From: Bacillota bacterium
GTDB taxonomy: Bacteria > Bacillota > Clostridia > Tissierellales > Sedimentibacteraceae
DNA: 64,000 nt
Direction of reading: 5' to 3'
Assembly: GCA_023453025.1 (NCBI GenBank)
Contig: JAEXUD010000013.1
Coordinates: 62,001 to 126,000 of the forward strand
In this document: piece by piece, positions 1 to 7,382 of the stretch
Layout of the letters: the number at the start of each line of letters is the position of its first letter
Position numbering within the stretch: position 1 is the first letter of the stretch
Notes under the pieces: model-generated
What the model was told of the DNA's origin: nothing
The model's database searches: none
What the model saw: only the letters and a program-made list of their open reading frames with translations
Position numbers and translations under genes: made by a program

Positions 1-225
1 AATGCTTTAATTGCTTCTAAACTGAACAATGAAAGAAATGCAAATAACTATGTTCAAACTAGTGAGAATAAATCTAAAAATGCTGACTTGAGCAATTGGG
101 AACGCAATAAAATTATTGAAGTTTTAAAAAGAAACAATCTTGTTGTCACTAAATCAGCAGGTGATTTGGGAATGAGCAGGTCGACTTTGATAAGAAAAAT
201 GAAAAGGTACAATATTAAGCTGTAG
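1..225 (+). CDS. C-terminal fragment of a regulator with Fis-type HTH (probable sigma-54 activator)
   Basis: The reading frame is open from the first base to a TAG at 223-225, giving 74 residues of the end of a larger protein whose start lies outside the window. The last ~40 residues (NWERNKIIEVLKRNN ... KSAGDLGMSRSTLIRKMKRY) have the pattern of the Fis-type helix-turn-helix that closes sigma-54 enhancer-binding proteins. The AAA+ part is not visible, so the family call rests on the HTH and on the sigma-54 promoter 180 bp downstream, which this protein probably activates. No terminator hairpin is evident after it. Confidence 0.7.
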   Translation, partial: NALIASKLNNERNANNYVQTSENKSKNADLSNWERNKIIEVLKRNNLVVTKSAGDLGMSRSTLIRKMKRYNIKL

Positions 226-235
226 TTGCGTCATA

Positions 236-284
236 TTGTATCATCGCAAAAAATAATGAAACAATACGATACATAACGATACAA
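236..284. promoter_or_regulatory. Candidate enhancer (UAS) sites for the sigma-54 activator
   Basis: Three related half-sites lie here: TTGTATCAT on the plus strand at 236-244, and on the minus strand TATGTATCGT (266-275) and TTGTATCGT (276-284). The last two are direct repeats exactly 10 bp apart. Arms TTGTATC (236-242) and GATACAA (278-284) are inverted. They sit 125-170 bp upstream of the -24 element, the usual range for activator binding. Binding by the upstream regulator is an inference. Confidence 0.4.
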
Positions 285-406
285 ATTAAAAAGCAAGAGT
301 TTATTTTACTATAATAATATCTCTTGTTATTTTTTTATTTAAAATATGTTGAAATAATAAAGAAAATTTTAAACACAAATTTTTATAAAAAATTTCAAAC
401 AAAAGG

Positions 407-424
407 TTGGCATAATAATTGCTA
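407..424 (+). promoter_or_regulatory. Sigma-54 (-24/-12) promoter
   Basis: TTGGCATAATAATTGCTA has GG at 409-410 and GC at 421-422 separated by exactly 10 nt, matching the YTGGCAC-N5-TTGCW consensus with one departure (T for C in GGCAC). It lies 35 nt upstream of the first gene of the catabolic operon and downstream of candidate enhancer repeats. A nearly identical element is present at 41259-41276 upstream of the AGCS symporter. Confidence 0.8.
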
Positions 425-458
425 AATAGTAGGTGTAACAAATTTAAGGAGTGAAATT

Positions 459-1652
459 ATGTCAAAAGGAATTTTAAGTGGTATTAAGGTATTGGATTTA
501 ACCAGAGTTTTAGCGGGGCCATACAGTGGTATGCTCATGGCTGATATGGGAGCTGATGTTATCAAAATAGAAATGCCGGGCAAGGGAGATGACAGCAGGG
601 CATTTGGTCCGTTCATCAATGGTGAAAGTGCGTACTACATGAACCTTAACAGAAATAAAAAGGGTATAACCTTGAATTTAAAATCTGAAGAAGGCAAAAA
701 AATATTTTTAAAAATGGTAAAAAAAGCTGATGTCGTACTGGAGAACTATCGCCCCGGTACTATGGAAAAGCTTGGACTTGGATATGAAACATTAAAACAA
801 ATAAACCCGGGAATTGTATACGGATGTGTTTCCGGATTCGGACATTACGGACCATACAGTCAAAGAGCAGGATATGATATCATAGGTCAGGCAATGGGAG
901 GGCTTATGAGCACTACAGGCTGGCCTGGTGGTGAGCCTACAAGAACAGGTACTGCAATGGGTGATGTATTAGGCGGATTAAGTGTTACTATCGGTGTGAT
1001 TGCAGCTGTGGTTAATAAGCTTCAAACCGGTGAAGGTCAAAAAGTGGATGTTTCTCTTGTTGACTCAGTGGTATCATCACTTGAAATCATTAACCAGATT
1101 TACTTGTCAACAGGCAGAATACCTGAAAGAATCGGAAACAGATATGAATCCACATATCCTTATGATTCGTTCAGGGTTAAGGATGGAAGCATTGTTATAG
1201 CATGTGGCAATGACAAATTATTCAATATTCTTGCGAACGAAATGGAACAGGTTGAATTAGTCAATGACGAAAGATTTGTCAAGAACATCGACAGAGTAAA
1301 CAACCATGCAGCTTTAAAGGAAATTATAGAAAAATGGTCAATTAACTTTACTATTGATGAATTGGTTGAAAGACTATTGGAATTAGGCATTCCCACAGCA
1401 CCAATCAACACAATCGACAGGGTTGTTAAGGATCCGCATATTGCAGGTGCCAGAGAAATGTTTGTTGAAGTTGATCATCCGGTTGCCGGAAAAAACAAGA
1501 TTACAGGCAATCACATTAAATTTAGCGACCTGAAGGCTGATATAAGAATGCCTGCTCCTGTTTTAGGGCAGCATAATGATGAGGTTTATTCTGAGCTTTT
1601 AGGACTCAGCGAAGAAAAGATACAGGAATTAAAGGATAATAAGGTTATATAG
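459..1652 (+). CDS. CaiB/BaiF family III CoA-transferase (candidate citramalate/dicarboxylate CoA-transferase)
   Basis: A 397-residue protein with the typical family III opening (LSGIKVLDLTRVLAGPYSGML) and the conserved Asp in GTAMGDVLGG at residue 169, the position of the catalytic aspartate in formyl-CoA transferase. Such enzymes move CoA between an acyl-CoA donor and a carboxylic acid. It is first in a tight operon (15 nt to the next gene) with an HMG-CoA-lyase-like enzyme; the same pairing is known for succinyl-CoA:D-citramalate CoA-transferase with citramalyl-CoA lyase in Chloroflexus. The substrate here is inferred from neighbours only. The ATG follows a TTAAGGAG site, and the sigma-54 promoter lies just upstream. 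Confidence 0.88.
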   Translation: MSKGILSGIKVLDLTRVLAGPYSGMLMADMGADVIKIEMPGKGDDSRAFGPFINGESAYYMNLNRNKKGITLNLKSEEGKKIFLKMVKKADVVLENYRPGTMEKLGLGYETLKQINPGIVYGCVSGFGHYGPYSQRAGYDIIGQAMGGLMSTTGWPGGEPTRTGTAMGDVLGGLSVTIGVIAAVVNKLQTGEGQKVDVSLVDSVVSSLEIINQIYLSTGRIPERIGNRYESTYPYDSFRVKDGSIVIACGNDKLFNILANEMEQVELVNDERFVKNIDRVNNHAALKEIIEKWSINFTIDELVERLLELGIPTAPINTIDRVVKDPHIAGAREMFVEVDHPVAGKNKITGNHIKFSDLKADIRMPAPVLGQHNDEVYSELLGLSEEKIQELKDNKVI

Positions 1653-1667
1653 GAAGGCGTTGGTATT

Positions 1668-2567
1668 TTGAAGGCAAATATAGTAGAGGTTGGACCAAGA
1701 GACGGGTTTCAATCGGTTAAAGAATTTATCCCCACTGAAACAAAAATTGAAATTATAGAGGGGCTGATCAAGGCAGGAGTAAAAAAAATTCAGGCCGGCT
1801 CATTTGTCAGCCCCAGGGCTATTCCCCAGATGAGGGATGCCGGTGATGTGTTTTCATTTTTCTTAGAAAAATACAAAGATTCTGATATTGAGTTTTTAGC
1901 ATTGGTGCCAAATTTCAGAGGAGCCGAAAATGCCTATAAAACAGGTGTCAGAAAGGTTTCGTATGTGATATCTGTAAGTGAGCTTCACAACAAGGCAAAT
2001 GTTAATAAAACCTTGGATGAATCCTTTGCAGAGTTAGAAAAAATATTGCAGGAATTTCCGGACTTAAAGGTATGTCTGGATGCGGCGACGGCATTTGGAT
2101 GTCCGTTCGGCGGTGAAGTAAGCCTGGATTCTGTTCTTGAATACACTGAAAGAGCGTACAACATGGGCATAAGAGACTTCAATATATGTGATACGATTGG
2201 TGTCGCATATCCCTCACAGGTTGAGTCGACGGTTAAAACATTGTTAGGGAAACATGATGACTGCACATTTGATATTCATATTCACGATACAAGAAATATG
2301 GGCATGGTAAATACATTGACAGCAATACAAAATGGCATTATTAATGTTCAGACAGCTCTGGGAGGATTAGGAGGGTGTCCGTTTGCGCCCGGTGCTTCAG
2401 GAAACACATCCACGGAGGACTTGGTTTATATGCTTGATAAAATGAACATATCTACGGGAGTCGATTTTGACAAGCTGCTAAATGCTGCTAAACTTCAGAA
2501 GCAAAAGGTTACCGGAAATTACAGCGGACATCATATAAATATAGAAAAAAACGGTTGTAATGCTTAA
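1668..2567 (+). CDS. HMG-CoA lyase family enzyme (candidate citramalyl-CoA or related acyl-CoA lyase)
   Basis: A 299-residue TIM-barrel aldolase. It has the metal/substrate motif VGPRDGFQ near the N-terminus, the metal ligands in DIHIHDT (about residue 205) and the flexible loop GLGGCPFAPGASGN with the catalytic Cys. Family members split 3-hydroxy-3-methylglutaryl-CoA or citramalyl-CoA retro-aldol fashion. Because a CoA-transferase precedes it and a LeuCD-like hydratase follows, citramalyl-CoA (to acetyl-CoA and pyruvate) is the best guess; HMG-CoA or dimethylmalyl-CoA remain possible. The start is TTG at 1668, after GGAAGG at 1651-1656; no ATG fits. Confidence 0.85.
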   Translation: MKANIVEVGPRDGFQSVKEFIPTETKIEIIEGLIKAGVKKIQAGSFVSPRAIPQMRDAGDVFSFFLEKYKDSDIEFLALVPNFRGAENAYKTGVRKVSYVISVSELHNKANVNKTLDESFAELEKILQEFPDLKVCLDAATAFGCPFGGEVSLDSVLEYTERAYNMGIRDFNICDTIGVAYPSQVESTVKTLLGKHDDCTFDIHIHDTRNMGMVNTLTAIQNGIINVQTALGGLGGCPFAPGASGNTSTEDLVYMLDKMNISTGVDFDKLLNAAKLQKQKVTGNYSGHHINIEKNGCNA

Positions 2568-2595
2568 AAAATAAAATAAAAAAATGGAGGGTTTT

Positions 2596-3852
2596 ATGCA
2601 ATTAGATTTATTATCATTATTATTTTTAATCGGTGCAATAGTACTAGGTTTTTTAAGAAAAATCAACACAGGTTTAGTAGCAATTGGTTTATCTTTAGTA
2701 TTAGGTATGATAGGCGATATTAGTGCAAAGACTATAATATCAGGCTTTCCTACCAGTTTGTTCGTAACATTGCTTGGTGTAATGTTCCTGTTCAGCATAT
2801 CACAGGAAAACGGAACCTTGGAATTACTGGCTAAAAAGACAGTTTCATTAGCAGGTAAAAGAACTAATATGATTCCGATAATTGTATTTATATTTTCAAC
2901 TGTTTTGGCAGCAGTCGGACCCGGAACAATACCGGTTATGTCACTTATGGCTGTGTTTACTTGTGCTTTGGCTGCCGAAATGGGAGTTTCACCTTTATTA
3001 TTGTCTGCCACATCAGTTCTTGGTGCCGCAGCCGGCGGTATTTCTCCAATAGCTCCTACAGGGATACTGGGAATATCATTGGCGGCAGAACAAGGAATCA
3101 CAGGTATAGAAACAGGATATTTTATAAACTCTATTATTGCTCAAACAATTTATTTCATAGTGCTTTACATTGTACTGGGCGGATACAAGATGAAATCTGA
3201 TATCGTATTAAATATCAAAGATTTGCCTAAATTCAATAAACAGCAAAAAATTACAATTGTAGGTATAGCTGCACTTGTAATCGGAGTTATAGGTCTTGGA
3301 ATGAATGTAGGCTTATTGGCATTTACAATAGGCTTGGTATTATTGATACTTGGAGTTTCTAATGAAAAGAAAGCTATACAGAACATCCCTTGGAGTACAT
3401 TGATTTTAGTTTCAGGTGTAAATGTGTTAATGAGCATAGTAATTGGTTTGGGCGGTATAGATCTGCTTGCAAGAGCACTTGCCAGCATTATGACGCCATT
3501 TACTGCTCCTTCATTGACAGGTTTAACTGCAGGTATAATGTCTTGGTTCAGTTCAACATCAGGTGTTGTTATGCCGACATTAATCCCGACAGTTAACAGC
3601 TTGATTGAAAATGTAGGAGGAAATGTATCTGCGCTTGCACTGGTATCAGCAATTACCAACACAGCTCACGTTGCAGGCACAAGCCCGATATCAACAGGAG
3701 GGTCATTAGGTCTTGCTTCATATGTTCAGACATCACATGTAACTGAGGAACAGCAGCAGAAATTATTTATTCAGATGTTCCTTGTAGCTATAGGCGGAGT
3801 ATTAGTTGTTGCTTTGGTTGCAGGCACAGGAGTATACACTTTATTCCAATAA
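2596..3852 (+). CDS. MatC-like dicarboxylate carrier
   Basis: About 418 residues, strongly hydrophobic with roughly 11-12 membrane segments. It resembles the MatC/ion-transporter superfamily of dicarboxylate carriers; the repeated small-residue hairpins (AVGPGTIPVM, AAAGGISPIAPTGILG, SGVVMPTLIPTVNS) are typical of that fold. It sits between the lyase and the hydratase genes, so it most likely imports the acid degraded by the operon. An ATG at 2584 is in frame, but the GGAGG at 2586-2590 places the start at 2596. Substrate is not visible from sequence. Confidence 0.75.
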   Translation: MQLDLLSLLFLIGAIVLGFLRKINTGLVAIGLSLVLGMIGDISAKTIISGFPTSLFVTLLGVMFLFSISQENGTLELLAKKTVSLAGKRTNMIPIIVFIFSTVLAAVGPGTIPVMSLMAVFTCALAAEMGVSPLLLSATSVLGAAAGGISPIAPTGILGISLAAEQGITGIETGYFINSIIAQTIYFIVLYIVLGGYKMKSDIVLNIKDLPKFNKQQKITIVGIAALVIGVIGLGMNVGLLAFTIGLVLLILGVSNEKKAIQNIPWSTLILVSGVNVLMSIVIGLGGIDLLARALASIMTPFTAPSLTGLTAGIMSWFSSTSGVVMPTLIPTVNSLIENVGGNVSALALVSAITNTAHVAGTSPISTGGSLGLASYVQTSHVTEEQQQKLFIQMFLVAIGGVLVVALVAGTGVYTLFQ

Positions 3853-3874
3853 TTAATTCAGGAGGTATTAATAA

Positions 3875-5137
3875 ATGGGTATGACAATGTCAGAAAAAAT
3901 CCTGGCTAAATCTGCCGGTAAAGCAGATGTAAAGGCAGGAGATATCCTTTGGGTTGACATAGATAAGGCCATGATGGATGACATCCTTGGTCCGCGTATT
4001 GAAATAGCCGAAAAAATGGAAAAGCATAATTTCAAGGTATGGGATACAAACAGAGTAATAGTTATCTCAGACCATTACACACCGCCGGCTAATGCCCGTC
4101 AGGCAGAGATAGTAAAGTTTACCAGAGAATGGTGTGAAGAAAACAAGGTAGAAAATTATTACGAATTTGAAGGGCCCTGCCATCAGGTGATGATTGAAAA
4201 AGGACATGTTTATCCCGGTGGTGTTATTGTGGGAACGGATTCCCATACATGCTCCTACGGCGCGTTGGGAAGCTTCGGAACAGGCATAGGATCAACCGAG
4301 ATGATTGGAGTTCTGGCAACGGGACAGACTTGGCTCAGGGTGCCTCAAACAATTAAGGTGAATTGGACCGGTAAATTAAAACCGGGTGTGTATGCAAAGG
4401 ATATTTCTCTAAAAACAATAGGCGAAATAGGGCATGCAGGAGCAACATATAAATCAATTGAATATTTAGGAGATGGAATCAAAGATCTCATCATGGATGA
4501 AAGAATTTCTATTACAAATATGGCAGTTGAAGCAGGTGCAAAAGCAGGATTAATGGAATTTGACGAAATAACAAAGGAATTTTTAAGCCAATTCGGAGAT
4601 GTTGATGATTACAGCTGGATTAATCCTGATGCGGATGCTCAGTATGTGCAGGAATACAGCTTCAATGCAGGCGAATTGGTACCCCAGGTGGCATGTCCGC
4701 ATGAGGTTGACAATGTAACTGATGTGACCAATGTTACAAGTAAAAAGTTCCATCAGGCTTATATCGGCTCTTGCACAGGCGGCAGATACAATGATTTTAA
4801 GGTTGCGGCAGAAATATTGAAGGGCAAAAAAATAGCAAAAGGAATCAGGCTATTGGTTTCACCGGCATCCAGATCTATTTATGAGAGATGCTTGAAGGAC
4901 GGGATATTTGAAATACTTTCAGAGGCAGGAGCAACAATACTTGCATCAAGCTGCGGAGCATGCCTGGGAATACATTCCGGGGCATTAGGCGCAGGTGAAG
5001 TAAGCATATCATCAACTAACAGGAACTTCCTTGGAAGAATGGGTTCTAAAAATTCTGAGGTCTATCTTGCATCGCCGGCAACAGTGGCAGCATCGGCAAT
5101 AACCGGATTTATAACTGATCCGAGAGAGTTCTTTTAG
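3875..5137 (+). CDS. Aconitase-family hydratase, large subunit (LeuC/DmdA-like)
   Basis: A 420-residue LeuC-type subunit. The 4Fe-4S ligands are visible as GSCTGGR and the paired cysteines of SSCGACLG; the VGTDSHTCSYGALG segment is the usual active-site region. Together with the following small subunit it forms a heteromeric dehydratase such as isopropylmalate, dimethylmaleate, homoaconitate or citraconate hydratase. It is co-operonic with a carrier, CoA-transferase and lyase and has no leuA/leuB neighbour, which argues for catabolism over leucine synthesis. Its ATG is 8 nt after an AGGAGG. A second in-frame ATG occurs four codons later. Confidence 0.88.
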   Translation: MGMTMSEKILAKSAGKADVKAGDILWVDIDKAMMDDILGPRIEIAEKMEKHNFKVWDTNRVIVISDHYTPPANARQAEIVKFTREWCEENKVENYYEFEGPCHQVMIEKGHVYPGGVIVGTDSHTCSYGALGSFGTGIGSTEMIGVLATGQTWLRVPQTIKVNWTGKLKPGVYAKDISLKTIGEIGHAGATYKSIEYLGDGIKDLIMDERISITNMAVEAGAKAGLMEFDEITKEFLSQFGDVDDYSWINPDADAQYVQEYSFNAGELVPQVACPHEVDNVTDVTNVTSKKFHQAYIGSCTGGRYNDFKVAAEILKGKKIAKGIRLLVSPASRSIYERCLKDGIFEILSEAGATILASSCGACLGIHSGALGAGEVSISSTNRNFLGRMGSKNSEVYLASPATVAASAITGFITDPREFF

Positions 5138-5148
5138 GAGGTTTTAGG

Positions 5149-5637
5149 ATGATTAAAGGAAAAGTATGGAAGTACAAAGATAACATAAATACAGATATTA
5201 TTTCTCCTCCGGCATATATGGAGTTACCGATAGATGAGGCTGCAAAGTATGCCATGAGTCCGGTGGATGCTGAATTTGCATCCGGTTATAAGCCTGGTGA
5301 TATATTTGTTGCAGAGAAAAATCTGGGTTCAGGCTCAAGCAGGGAAACAGCGCCTCTCACACTCTATGCATTGGGTGTGAGAACTGTAATAGCAAAATCA
5401 TATGCGAGAATTTTTTACAGAAATTGCATTAATGTGGGGATACTGGCTATAGAATGCAGCGATACTGATAAAATATCAAAGGATGATTTGATAGAAATTG
5501 ATTATGAAGCAGGGATAATAGAAAACAAGACTAAGAATGAAAAATATAAATGTGATATAATTCCTGAGCATATTATGCAAATAGTGAAATGCGGCGGTTT
5601 GCTGAATTATCTGATAGAAAACAGAATATCAAAATAA
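5149..5637 (+). CDS. Aconitase-family hydratase, small subunit (LeuD/DmdB-like)
   Basis: A 162-residue swivel-domain subunit with the signature NLGSGSSRETAPLTL and the opening KDNINTDIISPPAYMEL. In characterised LeuD-type proteins the loop after the NTD motif sets the substrate (YLRT in homoaconitase, YLV- types in isopropylmalate isomerase); here it reads YMEL, different from both. It starts 11 nt after the large subunit with RBS AGGAGG and ends the operon. After it come an interspersed repeat and a hairpin terminator. The exact substrate is unknown. Confidence 0.87.
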   Translation: MIKGKVWKYKDNINTDIISPPAYMELPIDEAAKYAMSPVDAEFASGYKPGDIFVAEKNLGSGSSRETAPLTLYALGVRTVIAKSYARIFYRNCINVGILAIECSDTDKISKDDLIEIDYEAGIIENKTKNEKYKCDIIPEHIMQIVKCGGLLNYLIENRISK

Positions 5638-5641
5638 ACAG

Positions 5642-5716
5642 TTACTATTTACAGTTACAAAGTCACGGCGAAAAATAAGAAAAATACCCGCTCACGGTAG
5701 CAACTGTAAATAGTAA
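5642..5716. repeat. Short repeat element with terminal inverted repeats (family 1, copy 1)
   Basis: A 75-bp unit bounded by a perfect 15-bp inverted repeat, TTACTATTTACAGTT (5642-5656) and AACTGTAAATAGTAA (5702-5716). The core GGCGAAAAATAAGAAAAATA followed by CCCG (5667-5690) recurs at 21297-21320 and 36011-36034. It contains no ORF. It looks like a miniature mobile or REP-like element inserted after the hydratase gene. Confidence 0.7.
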
Positions 5717-5774
5717 TAAATAAATATCTGACTGCGGTTAATTCTGCAGTCAGGCTATTGAAAAACCCAATCTG

Positions 5775-5797
5775 ACCCGCTTTTGGCGGGTTATTTT
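5775..5797 (+). terminator. Rho-independent terminator of the catabolic operon
   Basis: Stem ACCCGC (5775-5780) and GCGGGT (5786-5791) with loop TTTTG is followed by a T-rich tail. A second hairpin, CTGACTGC/GCAGTCAG (5728-5753), precedes it without a T-run. Confidence 0.75.
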
Positions 5798-5869
5798 AAT
5801 GAGAATATGTTTAATATTCCACAAAGAGGGTATAACTTATTTTGTCAGATTAAATTTGTGGAGGATATA

Positions 5870-7216
5870 ATGAAATCATTTAATGAAGAAATGAAAACAT
5901 ATAAATGGAAATGCACTGTGTGCGGAGAAACAGTAGAAGGTTCAGAACCCCCTGAAACATGTCCTGTATGTGGTGCCGGTCCTGAATATTTTGAAAGGAC
6001 AGAAAATAAAGAAACAAGCGATATTTTAAGCAATAACGAAAAAATACTGATTATTGGAGCAAGCGGTGCGGGAATGAGTGCTGCAAGCGAAATAAGAAAA
6101 AGGGATAGATCAAGTGATTTGACTATAATTTCAAAGGAAGACGTAAAAGGCTATTACAGACCTCAGCTTTCCAAAATGCTTAGTAACGAAAATATTACAA
6201 TAGAATCAATGACGATAAAAAATGATAAATGGTTTGAAGAAAACAATGTAAAGCTTCTTTTAAATAAAGCTGTTACTAAAATAGATAATGATAACAAAAA
6301 GGTTTTATTAGAAAACGGTGAGGAGTTGGAATATACGAAGCTTATAATAGCATCAGGTGCTGAGGTGTTTGTCCCTCCATTTCCGGGTAAAGATAAAGAA
6401 GGTGTATTTACTTTAAGATATGCAAAGGACGGGAAATTAATAAAAGAATATGTAAAGGATAAGAAAACAGGCGCAGTTATCGGAGGAGGGGTCTTGGGTC
6501 TGGAAGCTGCCAATGAGCTTAAGAATCTTGGACTTGACGTAACTGTTATCGAAGTGGCGGACAGAATACTTCCAAGGCAGCTGGATGCTGAAGCATCCGA
6601 AATATTAGAAGAAATAGTAGAAAAAGCAGGTATTACATTTAAAAAGGGTGTAGGAACTAAAGAAATTGTAGGGGACGAAAGAGTAAAGGGAATTCTTCTT
6701 GACAATGGTGAAACAGTGGGTGCAGATGTGGTAGTAGTTTCAACCGGGGTTAAGGCAAACAGCACTATCGCCGAAGGATGCGGAATCGAAATTAAAAGAG
6801 CTATAGTTGTAAACAATAAAATGGAAACAGCAGCTGCTGATGTGTATGCCTGCGGAGACTGTGCGGAATATAACGGTATCAATTATGCTCTGTGGAGTGA
6901 AGCAATTGAGCAGGGCAAGGCGGCTGGTATAAATGCGGCAGGTGGTAGTTATATTTATGAAACAATTATACCCTCCACAACTTTAAATGCCTTTGGTTCA
7001 AAAGTATTTTCGATTGGCGATGCAGGCTCTGATCCAAATGTCAAATACGAAACATACAAACAATATGATGGCAAAAACTTTAAGAAGCTTTATTTTAAAA
7101 ACGGCATATTATCAGGAGGAATACTTATAGGTGACACAGTCAAGACATTAGTGTTAACTGAGGGATTTAAAAAAAGAAAAAATATGGAAGAAATGATAGG
7201 AAAAATCAAATCATAA
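5870..7216 (+). CDS. Rubredoxin-fused NAD(P)H:rubredoxin-type FAD oxidoreductase
   Basis: A 448-residue protein. Residues ~10-40 form a rubredoxin domain with CxxC pairs at 15/18 and 31/34. From ~58 there is an FAD-binding GASGAGMSA, then an NAD-binding VIGGGVLGLEAA, and YACGDCAEYNG near the flavin. It resembles NADH:rubredoxin oxidoreductase with its electron acceptor fused on, which would pass electrons to oxygen- or peroxide-detoxifying partners. It stands alone between a terminator and spoIIGA. The ATG at 5870 has GGAGG six bases upstream; an upstream TTG frame start at 5783 lies inside the preceding terminator and is rejected. Confidence 0.85.
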   Translation: MKSFNEEMKTYKWKCTVCGETVEGSEPPETCPVCGAGPEYFERTENKETSDILSNNEKILIIGASGAGMSAASEIRKRDRSSDLTIISKEDVKGYYRPQLSKMLSNENITIESMTIKNDKWFEENNVKLLLNKAVTKIDNDNKKVLLENGEELEYTKLIIASGAEVFVPPFPGKDKEGVFTLRYAKDGKLIKEYVKDKKTGAVIGGGVLGLEAANELKNLGLDVTVIEVADRILPRQLDAEASEILEEIVEKAGITFKKGVGTKEIVGDERVKGILLDNGETVGADVVVVSTGVKANSTIAEGCGIEIKRAIVVNNKMETAAADVYACGDCAEYNGINYALWSEAIEQGKAAGINAAGGSYIYETIIPSTTLNAFGSKVFSIGDAGSDPNVKYETYKQYDGKNFKKLYFKNGILSGGILIGDTVKTLVLTEGFKKRKNMEEMIGKIKS

Positions 7217-7382
7217 ATTTGAAAAGTTACTATATAAAAATGCATGGCTTTATTCATAAGCTATACATTTTTTTTTATTTTTGAAGACACGTTATGACAA
7301 AATATTTTTAATTAGTACTTTATAATGAATAACATAATTGCTGTAAGAAACAAGCACTATAATATGATTATGCGAGGTGGAG

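Noticed and set aside
2478..3101. A 207-codon minus-strand frame opposite the MatC-like carrier gene
   Set aside because: It lies antisense to a well-supported membrane protein gene, has Ile/Pro/Ser-rich composition typical of antisense frames, and lacks an RBS. The same holds for the other long antisense frames over spoIIGA, amt and rpoC.
5642..5716. Repeat copy 1 as a plain terminator
   Set aside because: Its terminal inverted arms are 45 nt apart with no T-run, and its core recurs at two unrelated sites, so repeat-element identity fits better; the real terminator is at 5775.
5783..5869. N-terminal extension of the rubredoxin-reductase frame
   Set aside because: It begins inside the terminator stem of the preceding operon, and a good RBS precedes the ATG at 5870.
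6163..6882. A 239-codon minus-strand frame opposite the rubredoxin-reductase gene
   Set aside because: The plus strand carries clear FAD and NAD motifs; the minus frame is Ser/Ile/Leu-rich with no recognisable domain.
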